Below are positions 44,830 through 55,240 of a stretch of DNA of 64,000 nucleotides, piece by piece. The stretch is from Cryptomeria japonica (taxonomy: Eukaryota; Streptophyta; Pinopsida; Cupressales; Cupressaceae). The stretch is from positions 153,283,048-153,347,047 of the forward strand of contig NC_081407.1 in the NCBI RefSeq assembly GCF_030272615.1, written 5' to 3'. The translations under genes and the position numbers were made by a program. Under the pieces are notes generated by a model that saw only the letters and a list, made by a program, of their open reading frames with translations, did no database searches and was not told the DNA's origin. The first letter of the stretch is position 1. Every line of letters starts with the position of its first letter.

Positions 44830-45050
44830 TTCCATAATTAACATCATGAGGTATATACCCTTTCTCCACTATCTCCCAAACTTCAGCTCCAAGACATCTC
44901 AGATGAATCTTCATTCACTCCTTCCATATTTTGTAGTTTGTACCATCAAATCTAGGACTCTCCTTCTAATAGGGGTTGAATGTAGAACTAGATGTAGTTG
45001 CCACTGGATCTCCTCAAGCGGTTAAGCTTCTGCAAAGAGGACCAATGCTA
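44830..45050 (-). pseudogene. Copia-2 Gag N-terminus
   Basis: Minus-strand translation: SPRFDGTNYKIWKE, stop, MKIHLRCLGAEVWEIVEKGYIPHDVNYG, the standard start of a Copia Gag. It joins the 37193-37876 piece once Copia-3 and one TTCCA are removed. A start codon is not clearly preserved. Confidence 0.85.
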
Positions 45051-45060
45051 TGATACCAAT
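45049..45060 (-). promoter_or_regulatory. Copia-2 primer-binding site
   Basis: Minus strand ATTGGTATCATAG directly after the LTR end CTAACA; initiator tRNA-Met type with one change. Confidence 0.82.
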
Positions 45061-46246
45061 TGTTAGACAGATCTAATACAAGGAGTAAACTGAGAGGAGG
45101 GGTGAATCAGTTTACTATCAGAAATCAGAACTATTGCATATCAAAACCTTTAAACCAGAGAACAAAGAAACCAACACAATGAAGGATAAAACATGAAAGC
45201 ACAGTACACTCAATACCAAATTTTTTGACTTGGAAAACCCGATAAAGAGAAAAAACATGGTGGGAAACCCTACCCACAATCAGATAATACTTCTATAGTA
45301 GTATGTGAAATAATTACAATGGGTATTGCACTTGCAATTAGGCCAACTGACTAGAGCTCATTGCTCATCACAAAAGAAAAGTCTCACTGACTTACAAAAC
45401 ATTGGATTACAATCTGGAAAGAATGAACTGTGAAAGTAGAATCTCCTAATGCTTGATACAGTTCTGGTTAAGAATAGATGTCTGCCCTGCAATACCAAAA
45501 ACCTTATGTTGAATGATATATCACTTGTTCGCACATAAACCTTCCTGTGATAATGCATACATAACCGTCGATCCTAGAAACCATCGATATGCAAGTTACA
45601 TGAATAAATCACCTATAAATACAGATCATCAACCTTATTATAAGGTCAACTAAACCCTAAACCCATAATAACAAAAATTACATTACACGGTATCAACAGA
45701 CCAATATTATGATTTACATTACATAACATGGACCTAATTCAAATATCCAAACAATTATATCCATTAAGACCAAAATCCAGCATGCTTCACCTATCGGTAG
45801 AAACCCTTAGTGAAATAACAAAAAGTTTAATCGGATCTAAATAGGACCACCATAATAGCACACCAACCAATGCAAAGTCACCAAACACTCAGAATATGAC
45901 CAAGAAGCACCTTCAGCATGATAGAAACTGATTTCATAAGCTGGACCAAAATTGTCTAACCAAAACATCAAATATTGCTTATCGGTAAAGCTAACTGGTA
46001 CCAAGAAATACCAACCGGGAACATAAGTGATAGTTACCAGAGCACCAAAACATGAACCAACAGAATATGGAAAACATATAACCATCCAGAGTAAGCATCC
46101 AAAACCGATTCTAGAGATTTGATCATACCGGATCAGAATCATAACCAAAACCAAGATTATCACCAAGACTGACTGGGATAGGTCCAACCAGGATACAATG
46201 TTGACATCAATGACAACACTTAACCAAATCCAATATATTGCCAATA
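45061..46246 (-). repeat. Copia-2 5' LTR
   Basis: Plus strand begins TGTTAGACAG at 45061. On the minus strand the outer end is TATTGGCAATATATTGG at 46246, probably a mutated TGTTGG start. The motif CATTGATGTCAACA follows shortly inside, as in the other Copia LTRs. A TATTTATA box lies near 45612-45621 on the minus strand. The outer boundary is inferred. Confidence 0.72.
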
Positions 46247-47022
46247 GAGGCTGCCTCTTGGTCCGGCCAACGTTTTGCCAAATTTTTTAGGAAGTAATAT
46301 ATTGTGATTTTAAAGCAAATTCCAGAAGGATGTGGAAATCCAAGATGTCTAGATGTGCGAAATCAGGCCTTGAAGGTTAAAATAAGACATAATTAGGGTA
46401 TTTGATGAAATGAATAAAATAAAAAGGGGCACACTTAGGGTTAAGGGCCCATTTTTATGATATGGAGGGGGATAAAAGAAGACTTCAGATTTAATTAAAT
46501 GCTTAAAGGGAAATTGAAAATTTGGAAAATGCACAAGATTAATTTAAATTTAAAAATTAGGGTTTGTTGCATTAACCACTTAATTTTAAAATTAAAATTT
46601 GAAATTGAAATTTGCTCCAAGATTTTAATTTTGAATTTGTATTGAAATTAACAATGAAATATGAAGAGGGAAATTCAAAATTTAAACAGCCCACAAGCTC
46701 AATTTTTAAATTAAAAATTAGGGTTTTTGAAATCAACCACTTAATTTTTAAATTTTGATTGGAATTTGAACATGTAGATGAACATTTGAATTGTAAAATT
46801 GAAGAGCATTAAGATCTAAAACAATTAACCCAAATTATGCAATTCACAAGCTTAATTTTGAAAATAATAATTAGGGTTTTTAGTGAAATTAACCTCTAAA
46901 TTTTTTAAATTTGCAAGGAAATTAAACTTGTAAATGAAAATTTGGATTTTTAAATTGCATACACACTCATATCTGAAAACAAAAATTAGAATTAAAGGTG
47001 TTTCACGTCGGGTTCACCAAAA
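46247..47022 (-). other. Untranslated interior of an LTR element (RLX-B)
   Basis: AT-rich, with a recurring block (TAAAAATTAGGGTTTTT ... ACTTAATTTTAAA ... GAAATTTGAA) seen three to four times between 46540 and 46990, and no coding potential. A primer-site-like TTCACGTCGGGTTCACC lies at 47002-47018 beside the LTR. Confidence 0.55.
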
Positions 47023-48205
47023 TGTAAAGGGGAAATTTTGATTTGGCAAATTGCAACATAGAAGGAGAAATCACCAAATCAATTTTCGCTCTGGGGGGAG
47101 ATTGTCTTTACATTCAAAAGATGGGAGGACTCCACTAGATTCAATTACAAATCAAATAAGGACTAAATACTAATTGGATTGATTGATTATGATGTGTTTT
47201 CCCTCTTTTGTAAGTTGAAATATTGATTTGGGGTAAATTATTGAAATTGAAGACAAAACTGAGAAAATACTGAGCTACAGGTTCAGGATTTTGTTGTGCA
47301 CCTGGATTTGAGTAATATGAGCTAATTCGGATTTGCCCTACGAAAATGCCCCAAAAAAGAAGGGATCATGGCACTGCCTCTTGGTCCTCTGAATTTTCTA
47401 CGCTTCGAAAAGGGTTATTCTATCTCTGTGTCTTAAGCTTATTTCTAGAAGTACAATTGCGCACTTGTTTCCTGCACACAGAAAGAAATGGAAATAGTTT
47501 CAAAATAGGGTCTTGCCTTCGGTCAAACCCCAGTTTTGGAATTAACCATGAAATTGAGATAAATGTAAATGAAATGACTGAAAGGAAAGGTTCTATTTTT
47601 GAGGGAGATGTTGAATTATGATTGAAATTGAAATGATTATACCTCCTTGTGAAGTTTTTCTTGCCTCCACATGGAATCAAGGTTTCATGAAATAGGATGT
47701 AGATCTCCACTTCAATGTTTGAATCTTGACTTTATTGTTGCTCCAAGGCTTGAAGGAAGACTGAAAATGCTCAATTTCTCTTGAATTCTTGATTGCTTGA
47801 TGTCGTATGTGTGCTCTTTCTAATTGATGGATGTTCAAATGAGAGGGGAAATCCTCTTTATATACCTACCTATCAGATTAATTGGCTAATTTTTTGACAT
47901 AGGCCAATATGGAGAGGAGAATCCCACCCAAAATTGAATTGGGAAAAAAGGGTTTAAAGAGGGCCCAAAATGAGGGGGACAGGGCATGGTGCCTTGGTCC
48001 TAGTGAGGACCAAGGCGCTACGCCCTGGTCTTGACCTATTTTGGGGCTAGGATCAAGTGCACAACAAGTGAAAAGTTAAATTTTTTGGTGTTTGTGATGT
48101 GTAAGAGCATAATCAGGTCTTCAATCAGGCCAAGGGGTGCACACACTAAGGTGAAGACCCAAATGCGATCGAAAATTGAAAGGGGTGCAATTTTAGGATG
48201 CTACA
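47023..48205 (-). repeat. LTR of RLX-B
   Basis: 1183 bp, minus-strand start TGTAGCATCCTAAAATTG at 48205 and end CCTTTACA at 47023, then TTTTGGTGAACCCGACGTG. A TATATAAA box lies at 47857-47864 in the minus direction. It resembles in several blocks the remnant at ~50290-51061. A second LTR of this copy is not found. Confidence 0.75.
47857..47864 (-). promoter_or_regulatory. Putative TATA box of RLX-B LTR
   Basis: Minus strand TATATAAA, about 340 bp into the LTR; the related remnant has TATATAA at 50744-50750 at the equivalent place. Confidence 0.5.
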
Positions 48206-49539
48206 ATAGTTATATAAGAGATTATAATATATTATACATTATAGACTAAGAAATTAGTTATTGATCAAAATATATAGTAGAAATTAAAATTTTTGTTATA
48301 ATAAACAAATTTACAATTAATAAAAAGGGATCAATAAGAAATGTCCACTAGTATTGGATATCCATTAATATTGGATATTCGATACTAACGAATATCTGAT
48401 ATTATTGAATACCCTTTTTTTTGACAAAAAACTGTACCCTTGGGATTTGCCTTGGGAGTGCTTTGGGATCTGGGTTGGACGCGCCAAACCCAAAAAGTCA
48501 ACACAAAAAACTTGTTTAGAAGTTTTCATGGGTTTTCCAAACTTCTCCCATGTGGCTAACGACTTTTTCTAAACCCAAAATTGATGAGATGAAAAGGGTT
48601 TCTTAATGAAATTATTAGCTTTCCACAAATATAAATTCTACTTTATTTTGAATTTAATAAATTATTATTATTGATGTTTTACATATGTTGAACATCTAAA
48701 GTCCAATTGATAGGCTAATTAAAAAACATCTATAACTTTCAAACAGATTAACATTTTTTGAATCCAAAAGATGCATTGACATTCTATGCTTTGCACACTA
48801 TAGGATTAAAAAAATTGAATTTCATTAAAATAAATTAAGTGATGATGGTTAGACATACAATTTTTTATATTTTAAAAGATTTCTAGTAAAAAATTACAAC
48901 TAGTTTTTTAATTATCAAAAAATTATAACTAATTTTTTACTTATCAAAAATTACAAAAGAATATGAATCACATCTGGGCATGAGTCCTTTACTTATATTT
49001 AAAGTGGCATAAAAAATATTATGTTTTTCTTGTACTTAGGTTAGTCAGACATACACCTATTTTTTTATATTTTTCTTGAAAAATTTAGCACTACTGCATT
49101 GAAATTTCAAATTTACACCAAATAGATTCTTTTTTTCAGAAAAACAACTAGTAACTTATAAACTACATTCAATTTTCTATAAATTTTCTTCTTACATATT
49201 TTTAAATTATGTTCATAACCTATTCAAATTTTCATGTCAAGTTGCCTAACTCTATTTTTTTGAATTTTCATTACCACTTAAGGGCCTAGTTTGACCCACC
49301 ATGATCCTACACATACCCTTGCATTATAGCTACGTATTGTGATGTAATTTGAGATTTTGCTAGCTAAATTGAGTTGTCTCTAGATCTCCATTGGTGGTAC
49401 TCTTGAGAGAATCTTTTTGTACAAGTATATTGTAATCAATTGTTGATTTCTGAATAATATATTGGGTGACTTTTGGAGTGTGGTTTTTTCTTGCAGAATG
49501 GTTTTCCCATTGTAATGCCAAGGAATGGGGGGTTAAAAA
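48206..49539. other. AT-rich intergenic stretch, no gene
   Basis: No ORF with coding character. It contains a set of related short inverted words (GATATCC, ATTAATATTGGATATTCGATA, CGAATATCTGATATT) at 48350-48411 and a small GC-richer patch at 48435-48550. Otherwise I see nothing. Confidence 0.5.
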
Positions 49540-50130
49540 TGTTAGGGTTTAGGCAGATCCGAAGAAAATACAAATTAACAATTATATGCAGATACAAACA
49601 CAAAAAATGAAAAAAAATACATAACATAGATAATGCAGTGATTTAACGTGGTTCACCCAAAATGGGCTAGATCCACAGAACACAGTCTTCCAATCTTTTC
49701 TTATTATCCACTAAATTAGTACAACACCATTACAATGTCTTTTACATTCCAGCTGCTTATATCATGCAATTTTTAGGGCAACATACAAAGTCAGTTATTT
49801 TTTAGAGTTTTTTCAATGTCGTTTTTTTTTTTTTCAACAAAAAACGGCAAAAAAAATTCCTTGAGGGTTGCGCCCCCGAACCCCGCCAAGGATTCATAAT
49901 GAGTGTACAATACAAGTGCATGATCAGTCGCCACATATCAACAAGAAATAGGATTCACATGTCTATGCAAACAAGGAATCTATTTTAGTCCCTAGTCCTT
50001 ATTACCTTTGGAAGGAAAATGATCCACTTGGATCAAAACGATTCAAGCACAAAGTGGATGCAATAGTCCTTCGTTATTGAGTTGAAATGTGATAATCAAC
50101 CTTTTTTTGTGTGTATAGGATTGTAACGAA
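49540..50130 (-). repeat. LTR remnant of a Copia-type element
   Basis: Starts TGTTAGGGTTTAGGCAG on plus (minus-strand end CCTAACA). Contains TTTAACGTGGTTCACCC near 49643 and a TTGCGCCCCCGAACCCCGCC patch near 49868, sequence types common inside plant Copia LTRs. No primer site beside it and no partner found, so solo or truncated. The right end is uncertain. Confidence 0.45.
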
Positions 50131-50289
50131 CTAATAACCCATTTTTGGAAAAACAATGTTGTAATATAGGATGAGACTAACCTATAGACCAAATTTGAGG
50201 CAAAAGTGCAGGGACCCAATTGCCTAGCTCAGCCCACTCCTGGGACTCAGTTGCCTAGCTCGACCCACTCTCATCAATTCCAGCTCTGA

Positions 50290-51061
50290 GGAATTGCAAA
50301 CTATAGATCTCCACTTGATTAGTTTGTACCTATTTCCATAGCTTCACCACCTATTCTTGCACACAGAAAAGAGAAGAAATTATTGAGGAGAAAAGAGTTT
50401 GCCTAATTAAAACCCCACTTTTGGAATTAACCTTGAAATAGAATTGAAATGAACTTGAAAGGAAAGCATGCCATTAGGTAGTAGAGGCTAGATCTGAAAA
50501 TGGAAGTGTCTTATATACCTTAATGATGTAAATGCTTCTTTGGAGATGATCATGAATTTTGATGCAATAGCATGACACCACACAAAATACCTAAAAGAGA
50601 ATCATAAAAGACATGCTTGCATGAAGGTTGTTGAAGGTTTCCACAATAAATGGTTGAATACTTGAATGCTCACTTGAAATCATGATCTCTCTATGACTTG
50701 ATTATTGACTCCTTGATTCTCAAAATGAGGGAGGATACCTTTCTTATATACCTCTCCCAAGTATTTCGAGGTGCAAAACTCAAAGTAGACCAACTTGGGA
50801 AAACAGTTCCTCCTAAGTCCACTTGACCATTGTGTGGACATAATTTTGGACCAGATTAGGGGGAACGGGGTGCCCTAGGTGACTTGCTCCTAGAAGCAGA
50901 CGCCTTTCTCCCTCCAAGATGGTCCTAAATGAGGAGGAAATGCCAGAATGATTTGTTGTGTTGGATTGCGATGAGCGGAACCGGATGCGAGAGGTCATAC
51001 ATGCTAAAATAGGGCCTAGTTGAGCAAGAAATTGCATAGGAATGCAATTTAAAACGCTGCA
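50290..51061 (-). repeat. Degenerate LTR remnant related to RLX-B
   Basis: Blocks match 47460-48205: CTTGCACACAGAAA, AAACCCCACTTTTGGAATTAACC, GAAAGGAAAG, the TTATATACCT box (50744-50753) and an end GCAATTTAAAACGCTGCA. It appears to be an older copy of the same family. The left limit is uncertain. Confidence 0.55.
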
Positions 51062-52534
51062 CCCACATAAATTATTGTGTTGTGGTATGCATGCTATTTA
51101 TATTTATTTTTGTTAACTTTTTCATGTACTTTTATAAATATCTTAAAAGTTTTGCATAATCCTCCTCTTAAGGTTAGTGTAGGAAGTTGTTTTGCTTCCT
51201 TAACTTCCTTTCAAGTGTGTGGGTGTAAATAGGGGATCTTATCCTCATCCATAAAGATGATCGTAAGAGTTGCAGTTATCTTAAAAGAGGCATGATGATC
51301 CTTCGACTACAAGCTCATTATATTATATGAGTTTGGGCTACTATTTATGTAGTGTCAAAGGGAAAAACATAAAGGTAATTTATTTTTCCCATGCAAAATA
51401 TCAAAGTTGTGACTTCTTGAACATATTAATTATTTTTAAGTTTTTAAGATGATGTAACACTTCTTCTATTTGCTAAGGTGAAAGAAATGAAGATTACTTT
51501 CAAACTCATATGCTTTCTTAGAGATTCTAGAGATTAGGATTCCAGTTGTTGGCTTCACTTGTCTCTATCAAACCTGCATGGAAGCTTGTTGCAAGTATCC
51601 TTATCCTCCTCCTAATCCCACAATCTCCTCATCCTTGCATATTTTGTGACTTGTATTTCATGTGAATAACAATCTACATGCCACACATTAAGATCAACAT
51701 AAGTTCTAGATAAAAGAAAGAAGGATGGAACACCTTATGTCAAATACATATTTGGTGCAAGGCAATTTTTCTCTTACTGGTAGTAAACTTCTTCATCTTT
51801 GGTTACAACCTGTAGGTGCTTGTAGACTTTGATTGCTTTGAGATTTTTCTTTGCATGAATTGTTTGGACAACATTAACTTTATTGTTTAGGGAATTTTCT
51901 ATTATACTTTTTTTAATGCATCTTCCACCTTATTAGATGCATCCACTTTGTGCTTGAGAAAAAAAGAAATACCATACAAGTATTTTATCCACATCATGTT
52001 TCTAAGATTTTGTTTTACCTAACTATTAATAAACCTAAATTCCTAGTGATCAATATACCAAAACAAAACTTCCTTGCCATAAAGCATGAAGAAATACATG
52101 AAATTAATAATAATAAACTAAATATTTATTTTTAGATTCATTTAAATTCTCACTAAAACTTGTAATATGTTTCTTACCCCAAAATCCAATATTTGAGTTT
52201 GAAAAAAAAGCCAACTCTTTTTGTCAAAATTGACTATTGAATTATAATTCTAATCTTTTAAGTGAATTGTATATCTCTACATTATTCATAATTATTAAAA
52301 AATCATGAGTTGTACTGCAAATGAGCACAATTTATTTGAAATGAACACAATTTTATTTAAAGTTGAATACAAATTTGCAAGCTTGCCTAACTAGGAGGAA
52401 GAAACTGGTTTTAAAAACAGAACCAAAACAAAGCCTTGAGCCAATATAACTGTTCCTGACCAAGGCTTGCATTACAATTTATTTCATCAAAGTAGATTAT
52501 ACTTATTCTGGTTTCCCTAGAGAGTATTTTGCAA
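51062..52534. other. Intergenic region 3' of the UNC93-like gene
   Basis: AT-rich, no recognisable coding sequence or repeat. The short plus-strand ORF at 51950-52135 has no family character. An AATAAA polyadenylation signal for the minus-strand gene lies at 52478-52483. Confidence 0.5.
52478..52483 (-). terminator. Polyadenylation signal of the UNC93-like gene
   Basis: AATAAA on the minus strand, ~52 bp downstream of the stop codon. Confidence 0.5.
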
Positions 52535-53926
52535 CTACATTTGCGCATTTTTATCTTTTACTGCTCTATTGCCATCTTTCATGTCTCCGTCATAATCAGC
52601 TACAGGAGAGGATTTATCATTGACATACAAGTCAACAAGAACAAGCAAAAGAGGATAGCTGATGGTGGTAAGACACCAATTGATTACCAACTCTTTTACT
52701 GGAGAAGTTTTATGGGCATCAATCTGCCAAGCAACAGCAGCTCCTGCACTCTGGACACCTTTGTAGAATCCACTGTATCTACTTAGAGTCTGAGAGTCAT
52801 CACTAAGAGCCCCAATCATCCAGTAGACCAAATTTTGGAATATGGCATCCAAAAGTCCATAGGAGAAATACAGTACAAATGGACCTGCATAAGAGGTCCC
52901 TGAGTCCTTGAAATCAAGCTTAGGCTTTTTCCCATTGTATTTCAGCTCATTGGCAAGCCCACCTGCCCAGATGACTGTTCCCAACAAGGCAACTACAGCC
53001 ACACCCATATATCCTCTTTTCTTCCTGCTCTGGGAACCATAGTCAAGGACATACCCAATTCCAATAGATCCCAACATCTGTGCAGCCCAATAAAACACAT
53101 TATTGAGTCCCTTAGTCCTCAATGTGAACAAGTCACCACCATTAACATGATTGAATTGGTAGGTGTAAAAGAAGTTACTAGCCCAAGCAGCAGGGAATAG
53201 CAGCAGCATCTTCGAATTGGAAAACAGCTTGAGAATTTCCAGAAACTCAGTTGTGGGATTGGAATACTTCATCATGGTCACTTTAGTTCCATCATCCCTA
53301 ACTACTTTATGGGGTGGAAGCAGGGTTAAAGTCAGAAGGGCACCAAAACCCATGAAGCACATGAATCCTATGTATGTTCCATCATTAACACTCCCTGCAG
53401 TTCTGTGATAATTTGATATGAAAGGAATGAAACCTCCTATCACACCTCCAAGATTGAAAATGCTCCAAAACATTGAAATATACCTGCCCTTCTTGTCCTC
53501 TGTTGGGTATGAGGTCATGATGGCACCCTGCCCTGCCCAAAGCAGTCCTGCTCCAATACCCAAAACTGCTCCTGCAATTATAGCAAAAAGTTGGTGCTGG
53601 GAGTGATTGTAGTACAGAAATGATCCAGCATAGAGCACATAGGTGGAGCAGCCTAAACATAAGGTGAGGCGAGTGCCTAGTACATTGTAAATGCCTCCAC
53701 CCAATATGCCAAACACTGCAAATGTTGTGTAGAGAGCAGTGTTTGCATTGTTGGCTGCTTCTGGGTTCACCTGTCCTCCACCTCCCATGCCTGAGAGAGC
53801 ATTGAACATGCCAGGACAGCAAAAGCAGACAAATCCAATCAGGATCACTTGAACAACAGGGGAATTATACCGAAACGCTTTCGAAGGAATCCCTTCCTCT
53901 GCTTGCGCTTCATTGTCTAAACCCAT
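52535..53926 (-). CDS. UNC93-like major facilitator superfamily protein
   Basis: A single uninterrupted frame of 463 residues from ATG 53926 (MGLDNEAQAEEGIPSK); an in-frame TTG further upstream is not needed. Hydrophobicity shows 11-12 membrane segments; the first is about residues 23-44 (VVQVILIGFVCFCCPGMFNAL). The loop SYPTEDKKGRYISMFWSIFNLGGVIGGF (residues ~135-162) and the C-terminal SRYSGFYKGVQSAGAAVAWQID are typical of the plant/fungal UNC93-like branch of MFS. Length is close to plant relatives, which are ~460 residues. Members are membrane proteins with poorly known substrates. An Arabidopsis UNC93 homologue has been tied to potassium balance, so that role is only a pointer here. There is no intron in view, and the tail is short and charged. 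It is the only host gene in the window. Confidence 0.93.
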   Translation of the reverse strand: MGLDNEAQAEEGIPSKAFRYNSPVVQVILIGFVCFCCPGMFNALSGMGGGGQVNPEAANNANTALYTTFAVFGILGGGIYNVLGTRLTLCLGCSTYVLYAGSFLYYNHSQHQLFAIIAGAVLGIGAGLLWAGQGAIMTSYPTEDKKGRYISMFWSIFNLGGVIGGFIPFISNYHRTAGSVNDGTYIGFMCFMGFGALLTLTLLPPHKVVRDDGTKVTMMKYSNPTTEFLEILKLFSNSKMLLLFPAAWASNFFYTYQFNHVNGGDLFTLRTKGLNNVFYWAAQMLGSIGIGYVLDYGSQSRKKRGYMGVAVVALLGTVIWAGGLANELKYNGKKPKLDFKDSGTSYAGPFVLYFSYGLLDAIFQNLVYWMIGALSDDSQTLSRYSGFYKGVQSAGAAVAWQIDAHKTSPVKELVINWCLTTISYPLLLVLVDLYVNDKSSPVADYDGDMKDGNRAVKDKNAQM

Positions 53927-54067
53927 GACTGATATCAATCCTTCCGTAAACAAGGATTCCTCCGCCTCTTCTTTGCAACCCGAAAGTGAGGAGATTCCAA
54001 TCTGGCTGCCAGTGGGATTCTTTGAATTTTCTCACTGATAATTATGAATCCTGCCTTCCCCATAGAG

Positions 54068-54075
54068 CTATATAT
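54068..54075 (-). promoter_or_regulatory. TATA box of the UNC93-like gene
   Basis: Minus strand ATATATAG about 140 bp upstream of the ATG, in a locally GC-richer context that fits a core promoter. Confidence 0.55.
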
Positions 54076-54311
54076 GTGGGTGCTTCTTAAATTCAAATTT
54101 GTTTTGATATGGGCGTCAGTTCATTGGAGTCTAAGCCGGCTAGCTGGATTTTATTGTAATAACATTGGTCTTAACGACAGTGGCAAAATGTCCGTTGTAA
54201 ACTTTCTGTAACCACCTCAGAGATGGGTCCATCTGCGTGGTAAGCAATGCAGGTAGTGATTTAATCTATTAATACGAGGCAAGCATAGGCAAGGGGTTGT
54301 TAACTGATAGG

Positions 54312-54879
54312 TATTGGATTGTGACAGCAATAAAGCAATAGAAGAATTTTTTTTTTTTTGGAAAATTCTTATTCTTTAAAAGAATTTGGTAATTTTTTTT
54401 TAAGAAGAATAAAGCAAGTTTTCTATGTTTAATGGTAGTTGTTATTTTGAAAATATTTTATATATTTTGGTTGTAATGAAGGTAAAGTTAAGGTTGTGAA
54501 TTGTAGATTGTAAGAGCAATTGCAAATTATAGTCTGTAAGAGCAATTGCAAATTATAGAATGTAAGAGCAATTGTTAAGATGTTGTAAATTGCAAATTCA
54601 GAATTGCAAGAGTAATAGCAGCACTATGGAATTTGTAATTGTTTTCTTTGAACAATAAAGATATCTATACCTTGGAGTTTGTAATAGTTTTCTTTGAATA
54701 ATAAGGATATCGATACCTTGTCTATGGATGTTTCTTTGGCATTCTATCAAGGTTTTACCACGTAAATTAATGCTTTATGTGTTATTTTGTAATTCTATTT
54801 CATTTTCTTTGTTTTTATTTGCAACTGATTTGTGTTGTAATATTTAATTTTCGGAGTTTATGCTTCTACTTTTCCAACA
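54312..54879 (+). repeat. Copia-4 5' LTR
   Basis: Starts TATTGGATTGTGACAGCAATAAAG (first TG mutated) and ends TTTCCAACA. It is 62 bp longer than the other LTR, largely because of a 26-bp tandem repeat. Confidence 0.78.
54509..54579. repeat. 26-bp tandem repeat, 2.7 copies
   Basis: Units starting TGTAAGAGCAATTGCAAATT at 54509, 54535 and 54561 (partial). The 3' LTR has a single degenerate copy. Confidence 0.88.
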
Positions 54880-54944
54880 AGCAGTACCAAAGAGATTTTT
54901 TTTGAAGTGACTCTATTAGAATTTGGTGTTGATTTTACAACATC

Positions 54945-55240
54945 AAATGGTGAACATCTTGAATGAAAGGTTCAAGGTGGAGAAATTTGATGGAAAGAAT
55001 AACTTTGAGTTGTGGAAGCTTAAGATGTGTGATTTGTTAGTGTAGCAAGGATTGCAAGGTATTGGTAGGAAAGTTAAATAAACCTACAGATATGTCTAGT
55101 GAGGACTAAGAAGATGTGGATATGAGAGCTCTTAGCACAATTTGGTTGTGTTTGGCGGATGAGGTTTTTTTCAATATTGTCAAAGAGGAAACAACATCAG
55201 GTTTATAGAGAAAAATGGAAGAGATCTATGGTGTGCATTT
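54945..55240 (+). pseudogene. Copia-4 Gag N-terminal fragment
   Basis: Plus-strand translation across stops and frameshifts gives FEVEKFDGKNNFELWKLKMCDLLV, then MRALSTIWLCLADEVFFNIVKEETTSG and MEEIYGV. This is the start of a Copia Gag of the type with KFDGxNxFxLWKxKM. At least three stops. It lies ~65 bp past the 5' LTR, as expected. Confidence 0.8.

Larger units (their letters stand above)
14970..46246 (-). mobile_element. Copia-2, host element split by nested insertions
   Basis: A Ty1/Copia element on the minus strand whose pieces are 14970-18039 (RNase H, RT, integrase, protease, gag end), 25993-26140 (gag), 37193-37876 (gag) and 44830-46246 (gag start, primer site, 5' LTR). Reading frames and gag motifs continue across each gap, and target duplications of the inserted elements fit the joints. 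The 3' end is lost at 14970, where RLX-A abuts RNase H. It is the oldest element in the nest. Confidence 0.9.

Noticed and set aside
49436-49627. 63-codon minus-strand hydrophobic ORF
   Set aside because: Chance frame in A/T-rich DNA at the edge of an LTR remnant.
53927-53953. Nine-codon extension of the UNC93-like ORF
   Set aside because: It would need a TTG start. The ATG at 53926 gives the normal family length.
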